From: Homalodisca vitripennis
Lineage: Eukaryota; Arthropoda; Insecta; Hemiptera; Cicadellidae
Assembly (NCBI RefSeq): GCF_021130785.1
Contig: NC_060207.1
Span: forward strand, 103,404,001 to 103,468,000
Direction of reading: 5' to 3'
DNA: 64,000 bases
Part shown: positions 20,639-32,100 of the stretch, one piece after another
How the letters are laid out: each line of letters opens with the position of its first letter
Numbering within the stretch: position 1 is the first letter of the stretch
Program-made: the position numbers and the translations under genes
The notes under the pieces: model-generated
Databases searched by the model: none
The model's input: the letters and a program-made list of their open reading frames with translations, nothing else
Told to the model about the DNA's origin: nothing

Positions 20639-21281
20639 CCCTTCCCACGCGGCAAACGGATATATCCGTTAGGCCTAATTTTGACCGAAACGCGGTAAAC
20701 GAATATATCCTTCACAGTCTATTTTGTGTTATTTAATAAATTGTAGTTGCCGTGGAATCCGCTAGAGTTCAAGGGAGTGTTGAATACTTGTTCCGAAAAT
20801 CAGATGTTACAGTTTGAACCTCATTGGCGCGTCGCAGTGGTGGGAGGGCGTGGCTTTGTCCCTCGTGGCGTGATTTTGCCTCAGTCTGCGGTGAACCATT
20901 ACGAGGTAAACGGATATATCCCGGCACAGCATATTTTAGTGTTTAACGCTGTTTTGCCATATTTCCTTATTTACTGTTCATGTTCCTGTTGTATTTAGCA
21001 TTATATTATCTTTTTATTCTGTTGTTATTATTTTATTTATTTGTTGAAAATATTTTTAGAAATTCAAGTAAAAAGGTTGTTTTTTCAATTTTATGTACAT
21101 TTTGAAAATTTGTAAAAAAATATAGGGGTCTGATTATTTTGTGATACTGTATTATTTTTTTATTCCTAATAGCCACCACTAACTAAAAAAAAAATTAGAG
21201 TTGGTAAAATCTAGAAAAAAATTTCAAAGTTAATTATGCGTTATGAGTCAAAATTGAAAGATAAATTCCGCGTAGGAAGGG
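20639..21281. mobile_element. TTAA-flanked MITE, family B
   Basis: A 643-bp element between TTAA at 20635-20638 and 21282-21285. The left end reads CCCTTCCCACGCGG and the reverse complement of the right reads CCCTTCCTACGCGG. Inside the left end is the 16-base palindrome AACGGATATATCCGTT (20655-20670), part of a motif ACGCGGYAAACGRATATATCC at 20647 and again at 20690 (43 bp apart); a third copy, ACGAGGTAAACGGATATATC, is at 20901. The 83-codon ORF inside looks like chance. This lies just downstream of host gene 1. Confidence 0.82.
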
Positions 21282-21285
21282 TTAA

Positions 21286-22925
21286 TATTTAAAATTTACT
21301 TTCTCAATATTCAATTATTGATATTTTTATAGTTATTATTAGTTATTTATCGTTTCTGATATTTTTATTATATGGTGATTTAAAAAAACATGAATATTCA
21401 GTATTTCTGAAACATCTCATATCGTACTTCTTGTAATTTAAATGTTTTAATTGAATTGTTTAGTTTACTTTGATTACCAATACTTTCATGTAAAATTTTA
21501 ATTTCTGTTATTGTACTGTATAACAAGGTAGATATGTGTAATAGACCAAAATCAGTTGATCAGAGATGATTTTATTTGTAAATAACATTAAGGTGTTTAT
21601 GTTGTAGAATATACATCTCGAGTATAATTATAAAAGCTTTCTGGAAAATAGTACATGCTATATAATTGTGGAACAAAACAGCCAGGAAATAAATAATATA
21701 GGCAAGAACACTTAACTTAGAACACCCGAAACTGGAACTGTCTTTTGGCACTAGTTCTGAGCCCGGAACATTACACTTGTAATGATTCCAGTTCCGGAAC
21801 GCCTTGGGACAAGCTTAAAGATGTCTTCCTTCAGAGCAACCACCGATGGCCAGGGAGGCTGCTTGCAAAGGAGATCACTAGGACCCAAGAAGCAGCCACG
21901 TTCAACACTACTTTAATCAGTTATAACAAACATCAAAATCTTCCAGTTCATATAACATCGAAACATTGCTTACAAAATTGTGTTATTGAAATATTTTGGT
22001 CTCACTATCGAGAGAAATCTTCAGTCAGCAGACAAACTGAAACATCAATAGTAATGTTAGGTATGACACCGGCCATGTAAGCCTTAGAACTAAGATTGTT
22101 TTCTCATTATAACCAATGTTTCCCACTGGACTTTTCTAAGTTTAGTGAGACTACAATTTCTCTTTAAAATATTGTCATATTTCATTTAAAAAAATGTCAT
22201 TCCTTTAATGTATATTTTACCTTATACATATTGTAAAGTTCTTTATATTCAGCTATAATTCATTGAGCCTGTTCAAAAAATTGCTAAAAATTATCATAAT
22301 TCCTTTGTGAAGTGATAAATATTTTTACCAGTCTTATGTGAAGGTATCTTAAAGGTCAAAACTAGTCTTTAGAATATATTTCCTGATTTTCTCATCTTTT
22401 TTAAACAAATGGCAGTAATATAATTTGTTAGTAAATATATGTAACAATTTCTTTGCTTTCCTGAAAAAATCATACAAGGTAGAAAGCCGGTTTTTATACC
22501 ACAAGGCTCATATACAGTATTACAAATTACAATCGCCTTTAAACATTTAATATTTAATCAACTAATGTTTCTGGACTGAGCTCATGATCATACTAGTAAT
22601 AATAACTTCTAAATATAATGAAAAATACAATAAACAAATCAAATTAACTCATATAAGATATGTTAGATTAAACTGGGGTTTAGTTGATGGATGTGGGCTT
22701 TTCTTTCAGGAACATATTCCTTCTAATAATAAATAGGAATGTTATCTGTTATTTGTATAGTATTTAGTATATTTTTGGATCTTATTACAAGTAACTAAAC
22801 TGCAATTCTTTTGTATTCACTTTTTGCATTTTGTTAAAAAAATGGAAATGTTTGTGTTTAGCTGTTGATAAGAATGGTTTGATATTACTATTAATTATTA
22901 ATGTATTGATGTACTATTTTTGTTG

Positions 22926-22927
<2 letters not shown>
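21286..22927. other. Intergenic AT-rich region with an unassigned 111-codon ORF
   Basis: Mostly AT-rich. A plus-strand ORF at 21745-22080 begins in a less AT-rich patch (about 21735-21900, with TGGAACTGTC and CCAGTTCCGGAACG segments), perhaps a repeat fragment. The predicted peptide shows no recognised motif and no splice context. Confidence 0.35.
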
Positions 22928-22987
<60 letters not shown>

Positions 22988-23075
22988 AATAATAACAATA
23001 ATATATATAGTTATTATTAGAACTATATATATTATTAGAACTATATATATATATATAGTTCTAATAATAAATATT
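22928..23075. repeat. TA microsatellite and palindromic AT sequence
   Basis: About 58 bases of (TA)n are followed by interleaved inverted repeats of TAATAATAAC/GTTATTATTA and of AGAACTATATATA with its complement, up to about 23075. It could form cruciforms and probably arose by slippage. Confidence 0.85.
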
Positions 23076-23148
23076 AATAAGATGTTACGAGTATTTTAAG
23101 ATTGTCTAATTAAGGTTTTTCCTTTTACCACTTTTTGATAATATATAC

Positions 23149-23593
23149 CAGGCCCGTGCGCATGGGGGGGGTTTTGGGGGTTCAAACCCCCCCCCTTGAA
23201 GATTGGGATATATCATATTGTTTCCATATATCAGTTTAATTGTGCTCTATTGCGCCGTCAGTTTACGCTCATGTGCGTGCAAATATTTACAATCGTTTGA
23301 TTGCGCGCGCTTTCCGCCTGATTTGTGTTATATACTGTTTAAAAATTGGAGCTCCGGCGCGCTACACAATTGGTCGCGCGGGACCACATATGTTTTTATT
23401 TGAAAAAGTTTTTACTTTGTTTAAAGAATGAGTTACAAATGTATTAAAAGTATGTAGTTTTACAATTTTATAATAAACTCATTTTCCATACGTATTAATT
23501 TTTAATCTATTACTTATTTAAGTTTCTTCTTTTTTATTTCATAAAATAAGTATAGAACCCCCCCCCCTAAATAAAATTCTGCGCACGGCCCTG
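23149..23593. mobile_element. hAT-type MITE with 8-bp target duplication
   Basis: A 445-bp element flanked by exact 8-bp direct repeats ATATATAC (23141-23148 and 23594-23601). The ends are CAGGCCCGTGCGCA and, in reverse complement, CAGGGCCGTGCGCA, matching the CAGGG-type start and 8-bp target duplication of hAT transposons. Just inside both ends are G/C homopolymer tracts (about 23164-23213 and 23556-23569). Two short ORFs in the GC-richer middle (23203-23431) have no recognised domain. Confidence 0.85.
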
Positions 23594-23601
23594 ATATATA
23601 C

Positions 23602-24904
23602 AGTTTGCTACAGGTACATATGTGCCACTAAATGGTTTATTTATTAAATAGAGTGATAAATACTCTTGAATTATAATAAGTTTATGAACTACAGTACATA
23701 GCAACAGAGTCCTATAGATAGCTAATAGAGTACCCAACTGAACAGAACTAGGAAAGTTTGAGATTATAAAAGAGTCGATCAGATTTTTTGGCCCCTGACA
23801 AGATCACCTCCTGACTTACATGTTACACACTCAATATAGTTTCACAGCCTGCAATATTTGGAAATGGCTAGGAAATACCAGTAGTAAACCCTTACAATAA
23901 ACAGCAGAAGGAAGGGCAGGGGGCAAGTTTCCAAGGTGCAGGAGATTTGGAGATAACTCACCTCTAGTATAGAATGAAATATATTATTATGCTGTATAAT
24001 ACAGAATCAAGAATCCAAATTTTCTTAAGGTCTAGATAAGAGATTTTATTATCGATTTAAAGACATAACAATTATAATATTGTGCAGAGGAAGTTATTTT
24101 GATAACTTCACGGTGATATTCTCATGGTGGGTGAGTCAAATCTAAAGCTAAGCTATATGAAGTCGGAAGACCTGGAGACAGCTCACATCACGGCGCATGG
24201 CCCCCCAGACTACTCTCGCTAAGGTTTATAGAGCGGATATTGATAACTCTTGTGTTTTATATATATATATATATATATATAGTCGATCGATCTTGGAATT
24301 GAATCCATACTGGTATAAAAATTAGTTTGAGCATATAAAGATTTTCCGAATAATACCAGAAAAACGTTGTTTTAACTCTAGTCTGATAGTGTTTTTATGA
24401 CTTTGCCTCTAGTTAACTTAATACCTACAAAATAAGTTCTGGGTGTTTTCCCTCAGTGTATTGGTAGGGTAGCCATGATAACATGTAATACTATTCATTG
24501 AACACATTTTCATCAGGTCACATCCACCAAGCGTAACTACAGTTTAAAAAATGTGTATTCCTAGTTTTTATTTAATAATTTTTATAAATAATTTCAATAG
24601 TTAATTTAACTAATATATATTTAAAATTTTTCTTTCAGTTTTGTGTTTAATACAGCAGTACATGTGTTTTATATACTTTGCCAATGTTAAATTGTAACTT
24701 TTTAACTGTACATGCTTTTATGGTTTGCTTCAAAATAAGTGTCTAGATATAACAAGTTATATTATTCTATAATTGAAATCATATATCTTTGAGCAAGACA
24801 AAGGGAGTCTGATGAAATAAAAAACATGTTAAAAAATAAATAACATTTTGAATTTTAAATTTTTGAATTATTAAAAAAATTACAGTCTTGATTTTCAATT
24901 AAGA
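23602..24904. other. Intergenic region with a TA tract
   Basis: No gene seen. A (TA)n tract lies at 24258-24281. The segment at about 24170-24300 is less AT-rich and may be an old repeat. Confidence 0.45.
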
Positions 24905-25215
24905 AATAAAATCTGCTTTTTTCAGCCTTTGTTCAGAAGCGGATTTAGCAATAAGCCTACAGACTGCAGGCCCAAAGGGTTCACAAACTGTTTTGTTATT
25001 GTTATTATTATAAGTGCATACTATCGTGTTTATCATAGTTTGGTTACTCAAAAGATAATGTAGCCTTTCCTTGGAAATTGTTTCAAATTTAATGAATACA
25101 TCTTTCATAAGAGTTGTGAATTTATTCTTTTTGTCACGTTTAGGTAGAAAAATTTTAGAGACAAAGTTTAGGTACAAAACTGACAAATCTTTTCGGGCCT
25201 AGGAGTCCAAGAAAG
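24905..25215. repeat. Degenerate dispersed repeat, possibly hAT-MITE derived
   Basis: It contains AGAAGCGGATTTAGCAATAA near 24936 and GCAGGCCCAAAGGGTT near 24965. GCGGATTTA plus GGCCC segments are common in degraded hAT-type MITEs of insects, but no TIR or target duplication could be defined. The 95-codon minus-strand ORF across it is probably chance. Confidence 0.3.
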
Positions 25216-25240
25216 TGAAATCCGTCACGGTTTTTATTCT

Positions 25241-25260
25241 AAATGGACGAAAACGTCCAT
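25241..25260. repeat. Short perfect hairpin
   Basis: AATGGACG followed by AAAA and CGTCCATT gives an 8-bp stem with a 4-base loop. Function unknown; it may be the centre of an old palindromic repeat. Confidence 0.5.
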
Positions 25261-25749
25261 TAGAAAAATCTAACTTACATAATTTTGATTACATATGTAC
25301 AATTTAAATTTTTCAAATGCTTAACAAATGCTACAAGCTTATTGGGTAATATGTCATGCCGGTCTGAAGCTAAACAAAAATTAAGTTTATACTTTCTGTT
25401 AAAATTGAATAGAATGCATGGCGTGGAGATGAACAATTTAATATATAAGGACTCTGTTATTAAAATATTCTATTCAGTTGTAAATTAGAAATAATTAATT
25501 AATTTAATTATTAGGAAATACCATAGATATTTAAACCTACTTATATTCACTTATTTTTAAACCTGTTAGGAACACTAGTAGTGCGTACGTTATGCGTAGA
25601 TTCACTAAACATTAAATATTTCACTAGGATATAGTCTACAAGTGATCTCTGTTGGCAGAAAGCTACTCTTATTTACTCGGAGGTAGATAAGCAAGCTGTT
25701 GAACAAGCAGTGAGTGGAAGGAAGGTACCTCAGTAGGTCTATCGTGTCT

Positions 25750-25980
25750 GAAGCAGTAAGTTACTTCCCCAGTCCCCAGTAACACATTCAGCGCCAATTA
25801 TAAAGTGGTTCAGTTATCAGCGTGAGTCAGCGGTGCACGTGACCGGACGGAAGCGGAAGTTGCCGTGACTACGTCAGCGTCATAGACAGCGCCGCCGCTG
25901 CCTTACAAGTTAATGTGGCGTGCACCTCACCCTCGTCTCACCTGACCTGGCTCTAACTCTCGCTCTCGTTATCTGCTGCA
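25750..25980. promoter_or_regulatory. GC-rich, CpG-containing patch of unknown role
   Basis: Against a background of roughly two-thirds AT, this segment is rich in CG dinucleotides and ACGT, with ACGTGACCGG, ACGTCAGCGTCA and GCGCCGCCGCTG. It ends in CTGCTGCAG, which resembles a splice acceptor, and abuts a minisatellite. It could be a promoter or 5' exon of an unrecognised transcript, or a GC-rich repeat. No start codon or ORF settles this. Confidence 0.3.
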
Positions 25981-26520
25981 GGGCAACTCTACATTAGAGT
26001 TACTCTAACTTCACCTCTGCCCATGATGACTGGGAGGGATGGGACTTTTACTCTCGTTTCTCACACAGGGAAACTCTACTCAGAGCTACTATAACTTCAC
26101 CTCTGCCCATGATGACTGGGAGGAATGGGACTCTTATGATGACTGGCAGAAATGGACTCTTACTCTCGTTTCTAATACAAGGACGCTCTACTCAGAGCCA
26201 CTATAACTGAACCTCTCCCCTGATGATTGGGAGGAATGGGACTCTTACTCTCGTTTCTCACACAGGGAAACTCTACTCAGAGCTACTACAACTGAACCTC
26301 TCCCCTGATGATTGGGAGGAATGGGACTCTTACTCTCGTTTCTCACACAGGGAAACTCTACTCAGAGCTACTACAACTAAACCTCTCCCCTGATGACTGG
26401 GAGGAATGAGACTTATGATGACTGGCAGAAATGGACTCTTACTCTCGTTTCTTACACAGGGAAACTCTACTCAGAGCCACTATAACTGAACCTCTGCCCA
26501 TAATGACTGGAAAGAATGGC
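25981..26520. repeat. 85-bp minisatellite, about six units
   Basis: Tandem units start at 25981, 26068, 26180, 26265, 26350 and 26459, each beginning GG(G/A)..CTCTACTCAGAG-like and containing TGATGACTGGGAGGAATGGG and ACTCTTACTCTCGTTTCT. Most units are about 85 bp. Units 2 and 5 carry an extra 24-27 bp (ATGATGACTGGCAGAAATGG and flank). The ORF starting at 26431 runs out of the last unit and is not convincing. Confidence 0.88.
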
Positions 26521-26941
26521 AACGTTGCAAATTTAGTAGCGTACTTAGGATGGGGAAAGGACGAGAGCCAGCCACAGAAGAAGGAAAAAATAAATTTTAA
26601 GCATGAGTGGGGAAGAGTCAGAACGATAGCGTTGTCAAATAGTGCACTCATAGAATCTAGAGGTAAAGTTAAAACGGCAGCTATATAGGCACTTATTGTG
26701 TATTTCAGAGCAAGGGAATCGCTAACTTACAAATCTGAGGCTAAAGTACACTGCATGAGGCGTTATGAATGTACAATAATTATTGAGTTCATTATTATTC
26801 TATGTATTTACGCATTTGAGAAATTGTACCCTCTATGAAAGTATGAATCATAAATATCAACATATAATCTGCCTTGCCAGCTAAGTAATTCAGTTATAAC
26901 ATTTACAGTAACTTATAATACCATTCTCTAAAATCCTTTAA
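26521..26941. other. Intergenic spacer
   Basis: No gene established. The plus-strand ORF ending at 26688 is an extension of the minisatellite. The segment ends with TTAA at 26938-26941, the target of MITE family C. Confidence 0.45.
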
Positions 26942-28051
26942 CCCTTTCCGGGCCAGGCCGCAATATATTGCCGCCATAGATCGTGTCTGAAAAGTGCCAG
27001 GCGGCAAAATAGTGCCGTCGGTGACATACGCGAAGAGCGCCAGGCGGCAATATATAGTCTCCTTGATATTCGTCGTTTTCTTATATAAATACGGCGTCAA
27101 ATGATTAAAGTTGTATGTTTTTTTATTCCCTGGTATATTTGTAGGTAATTAATATGAATATCATTTTTATTTTGGAGGTCTATGCATTTTTATTTCGTAG
27201 CCTAATTGTCACGTGACATTATCAGGTGACTCGATCTATTGTTGTTAATTCTTTATGCTTTTGTGTAATCGTATTATTGTGTGCTGGATTCTTCTTCATT
27301 GTTTTATTTTGTGGTTGTAAATATTTGTAGTGTCAGTTGTTACGTGCTTAGCTATTGTATGTAGTAGTTACAATGACTGACAATTTGCGATCTCACGGGA
27401 GTGAAATTGTAAGTAGCATATTTGTAAATAGAAAAAGTGTAAATAAATTTCAAATGAAATTGTGTAAATATTTCTTGGTAAATAGTGATTTTTAACTGTA
27501 TTGAAACTGTTTATGGATACTACAATCATCTGTTTACCGGTACATCCATAATGTGAATATTTATTTTAAGTTTCTTGCAATGTAAGAGTCAGTTGCTTTA
27601 ACACTTGCTGCTAAGTACAATTATTATGCGTATTTATACAAAATGTGTCATAAAAAATGTATTTATGAGAGAAATAACACAAAACTTTGTATGGTTGTTC
27701 CTTTCTAAATTTACAATATAATAAAATAGCTTCCAACAGTAAAATTATTTTTCATTTTTTAGTTATTTACAAAAACAATAAAAAAATTGTAATCTATTGA
27801 AACATTATTTTTTTAAATTGTTTAAACTACTTAAAACTACATCTTTATTTTGTTGTTGATAGTATATATCTATACGAGTAATTTGGTGCAACTTTTAGGT
27901 CATTCTCAAATTTTTATGAAAAATTATAAATGTTAATCTTAGAGACTGCAAAATCGCCAATTTTAGCCTGGCACTTTTGACTAGTCACAAGGGGATATGA
28001 GATGTGAACAATTTTTGCAACATATCATATTTGGTTCTGGCCCTGAAAGGG
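26942..28051. mobile_element. TTAA-flanked MITE, family C
   Basis: A 1110-bp element between TTAA at 26938-26941 and 28052-28055, with ends CCCTTTCCGGGCCAG and, in reverse complement, CCCTTTCAGGGCCAG. The left end holds three copies of GCCAGGCSGCAAWATA starting at 26952, 26996 and 27039 (spacings 44 and 43 bp). The first includes the perfect palindrome GCAATATATTGC (26960-26971). The right end has a GCAAAATCGCCAATTTTAGC segment near 27949 related to the right end of family A. No coding capacity. Confidence 0.82.
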
Positions 28052-28055
28052 TTAA

Positions 28056-28922
28056 AACTTGTTTTAGATAACCACGCTCTATCTTCAAATTGCATCCAAT
28101 TTCTTTTTTATCACAGCTTTACTATCAATCATCACATAATTTAGTCCATTGAAAATTTAGCGCCGCCTTAAAAAAATGAAACGTATAGTATAAAACATTT
28201 GTTTTCGCATATAAAAAAACAATTAATTTTTACTTTTTAGTCCCTTGATTTTATTACAGGTTTTAAAGTAAGTTAATTTTTATTTTAACATTTTTATATT
28301 TTTTTATATTTAGTGGTTAAAAATGTTGTGTACCATCTATCTTGTAAAATCTACCATGTATCTGGATGCAGATGAAGATATATAGTAGAACCTAACATGT
28401 AGTGAATATATTTAGTAGATATATTGTTCTATAGTAGCCTATAACGTCTCAATTCTTAATGGGACATTAATTTCACAAAGTCAATAAAACCTTGACTTAT
28501 TTCATATTGTTGATGTTCTATGTTATGTCACACAGTCTCTAATAGATCGGAATTTAACACTCTGACAAAGTAAAGAACATCTTATACCATGTCTTAGGTT
28601 TGCAGTCATTTAGAGAAACTACAATCCCACAATGTCCGTATGTTCCAGGAAATACATTCCACATGTACACTAACTGAAGTGCCATGCCACAATAGGATTA
28701 CTGTATTCAACCGTGGTCCATGAAATTAAATTTAAAACCCAGCATACTAATCTGTGCGAAACTGGGAAACAAAAGAAAAAAACACCCCCTAGTAACGCTG
28801 AAAGCTGTAATTTCAATAAATAGGCAACAATCTATGTAAACTCACGCGGCACACATCGACTGACACTCCAGACTACCCTAAGTGAAATGAAGGAGGAGGA
28901 GCTCTTCTTATTGGAATATAAA
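28056..28922. other. Intergenic AT-rich region
   Basis: No gene or clear repeat seen. Confidence 0.5.
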
Positions 28923-29142
28923 TTTTCTATTATTTCACAAAAGAAAACTCACAATTATCCAATAATTTGTGTATTTTTCACGAGGCCTTTCGACATCGAA
29001 GATGCCATCTTATTAATTGTTAATTAACAAATTAAATTGTTAATTCACACCTGATGATGGCATCTTCGATGTCGAAAGGCCTCGTGAAAAATACACAAAT
29101 TATTGGATAATTGTGAGTTTTCTTTTGTGAAATAATAGAAAA
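28923..29142. repeat. Perfect 87-bp inverted repeat with 46-base spacer
   Basis: Arms 28923-29009 and 29056-29142 are exact reverse complements, with an AT-rich spacer at 29010-29055. Each arm carries CATCTTCGATGTCGAAAGGC and a long AT-rich half. The right arm is preceded by CACACCTGATG, a sequence style often found near the 3' ends of insect retroelements, so this may be a head-to-head pair of short retroelement tails. The lack of mismatches implies a recent origin or ongoing gene conversion. Confidence 0.92.
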
Positions 29143-32100
29143 CCTAAGTGAAATGTTTCTTGGCACCATTAGGTAAATTGTGGTAATAGCTAGAAAACAT
29201 ATTCCATCTCGGTGCTCGTTGTCATATTTCAAAGACCTCTTAGACAAATCCTGATATAAGTTGAAACATTTCCCAAATATTTATGCAGCAAACTAGGTTT
29301 AGTTGAAAGCGTTATTTTATAACCTCTCTTCTATCTTAGAGTTTCTATTAGTATGAGCAAAATATATTCCCTTGCGTGAGGTAAGTTATTATGATTAAAA
29401 GACAAATGCATTTAAAAATGTTATGGATTTTAAAAGAAAAAGTCAGAGAAAGAACACTTAATATTTTAAACTATTAGATTATTTCCCTGAAACTGTTTAA
29501 CCGAACGTTTTGTCACTCTGTATATACCCAAGGCGCTGCGATTTATCATCCAGGATGAAGTACAGGTTGGATTGGGATCATGAATCTTATTTTTAGCTCT
29601 AATTATAGCGAAATCGAAGGTATCATAGACTTCTACTTAAATGTTTCAATTTTACATTTTGTATTTATTAAGTAAACTATCTCGTTATAGTCGTAGGCTA
29701 CAGGATCGTACTTACACTGTGATACGTGAAATGTAACTACAGAGCCACATTGCACTGACCTTAAAATAAAAAACCTCATCCAAATAAAATAATTTGAAAC
29801 ATTGTAATATTTTGCTTGAAAGAATGTAACCTTAACCTAATATGAAAGCTTTTTTTGTATACGCATGTTACCGAGTTGTGTGCAAATTAGGCCCTCAGTT
29901 GCTATCATAAGCTGTATTTTGTTGATAGTAGGCTAAATGAATTTTTTAGTTATTCTAATTCTAATCTAATTAATAATATTATAAATGTGAAAGTGCCTTT
30001 GTTTGTTTGTCTTGCTTTCACGTATAAACTGTTCAACCGATTGTAATGAAATGTTACATGGAAATTGTTATGAAACCTGGGCCTATTCTTATTTAGAAAA
30101 TCCTTCCGGGCTACGTCCCGTTGGTCTCTAAAGCAGGTAAGAACCTCATGGTTGTAAAAACCCCACCTGGATCTCTAAATTGTGAAATATTAATTTAAAG
30201 AGCCTGTTAAATGCAATAAACTGTTCTGTGTAAACATTGTATTATGAGAGCGCGACTATATCTTTCATTAATTTAACCACTGTTGTCAATTTGTTTACAT
30301 TTATAGAGTGAAACAAAATAAAAGTAAAAACACTTCTTGTCGTGGCAACAAGGCAAACCAATGAACTTGTCCTGAATTTTACTGAATGAACTGAATTGTG
30401 GATGTGTACATGTAACGTATTGAATTTGGCTTCTTTAGACATTGTTGGACGGCATATTTACAGTAGCCAAAGAAACAAAAATCGGAGGGACTGGGCATTA
30501 GCGCTGCTTCATCAAACTAATCGCTCCGTGACTACAATTCAAGGAAGCAAGCGAGTGCAGTGAGTCCGTGATTATAGCAAATGGAATCACAAATCAGTGC
30601 ACGAGATACTAAAGGCAACGTTATGACAGAAACTTGTCGAGGAAACATCGCATCCATTTCTCACCGATGAAGTATACAATACTGCTTAGGTATATAAGTA
30701 CTGATGTAATTCCTAGACTGGACCGAAGAAATAGTATGATAGAGCGAACATGGATCATATATCTTTTTTACATATGCATGACAACTGTCATAGTATATTA
30801 TTGATGTTTATTTTAGTATTTAATTTTCAATAACAATATCTATATCCATACAATTTAGAAAACTGTACTACTTATAATCCAACCTCGTTACACAATTATA
30901 AGTACTAAGTGTTAAGTACTAAGTGTAACTCTCATCTCCCGAACGAACATGATCACGCTCACGATAAACCGGACTTCCTATTTATCCACTTATCAGACTT
31001 CCTATGAATTTCTTTGAGGTTCAGAGTCCTCCAAGAAGATAAGAAATAAACTGTTCCAACTTTATTATTGCTTTTAACATAAGTTGCTCTTTCATATTAT
31101 TTTTACCATTTTAAAAATAATAATGTCAGCTAGCTCTCTTATCAAAATTGTTATACTCCTAGTTAAACATTTAGATTTCAAGAGAACAATTTCTATAGAT
31201 TCCTCAGCTTTGGAGGTATTAACATTTTACACCTAATATACACTGTTTCATGTGTTGTGAATTATTGGCGTTACCTTTATTCAATTCCCAATTCTTTCCA
31301 AGAGTCTTCCAAAGTCTTAATGAACTTTTCCTTTTCACTCCATAACCGAAACTTACTTTGTTTTTACACATTTACTAAAGAGTCCTTACTTCACATCAAT
31401 GCTCCTCTCAGATTGTTCCTTCAACTTAATAATAATATATTCTATACAGATTCACAAAGCCTTACCTCACTATTTCATTCTATTGACCTACAATCTGTGA
31501 TGTTATGAAAGCTAAATTTTACTAACCAGTGACTAGGTTCTAAAGTTATCTCACTTTATCCACAAGTTGTTCTACTGAGCACAGATTATTATGTCAGTTT
31601 TTCTAATACTCTCATTAAAATATAGCTTGCACATTTATAATTTGAAAATACTTCCATTCTCTCTGTGGTAAGCAATTGTCAGTCAAAAGACCGAAACTTT
31701 AGTCTATTATAATCCAACACTAGTTCAACTAGTAAGCCACATCCGCTTTAAAGAAGAGTGGTGGAGGAGATTTGGAGCTGTATTTGATCTTATTCACTCT
31801 ATTAGATTTAAATAAAAAGTAGTTTGTAAGTAAATTTGAACCAGAGAATAGGGATTTGGTAGTCAACTAGATCAAAATCAAAATGAAGGATGTTAAAAAC
31901 TGAAAGATATTTACATGTGATGAACGACTGATAAATTAGATAGGCTGGTATTAAAAAGTCGTTATATCAACACAATAATGAATCCGATTCAACAATTTAA
32001 AGGGCTTGAGTCTACGAATTTCATGTAAGTATGGCTCAATATACACTGGAGAAATAAACAAGTTTAGTATTTACACAATTTGTGTACATATTAGACACAC

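Noticed and set aside
21745..22080. Novel 111-codon protein gene
   Set aside because: No domain, no codon bias that can be judged, no splice or poly(A) context; it begins in what may be a repeat fragment.
26431..26688. 85-codon protein gene
   Set aside because: Its first third lies in the minisatellite and the rest has no recognisable motif.
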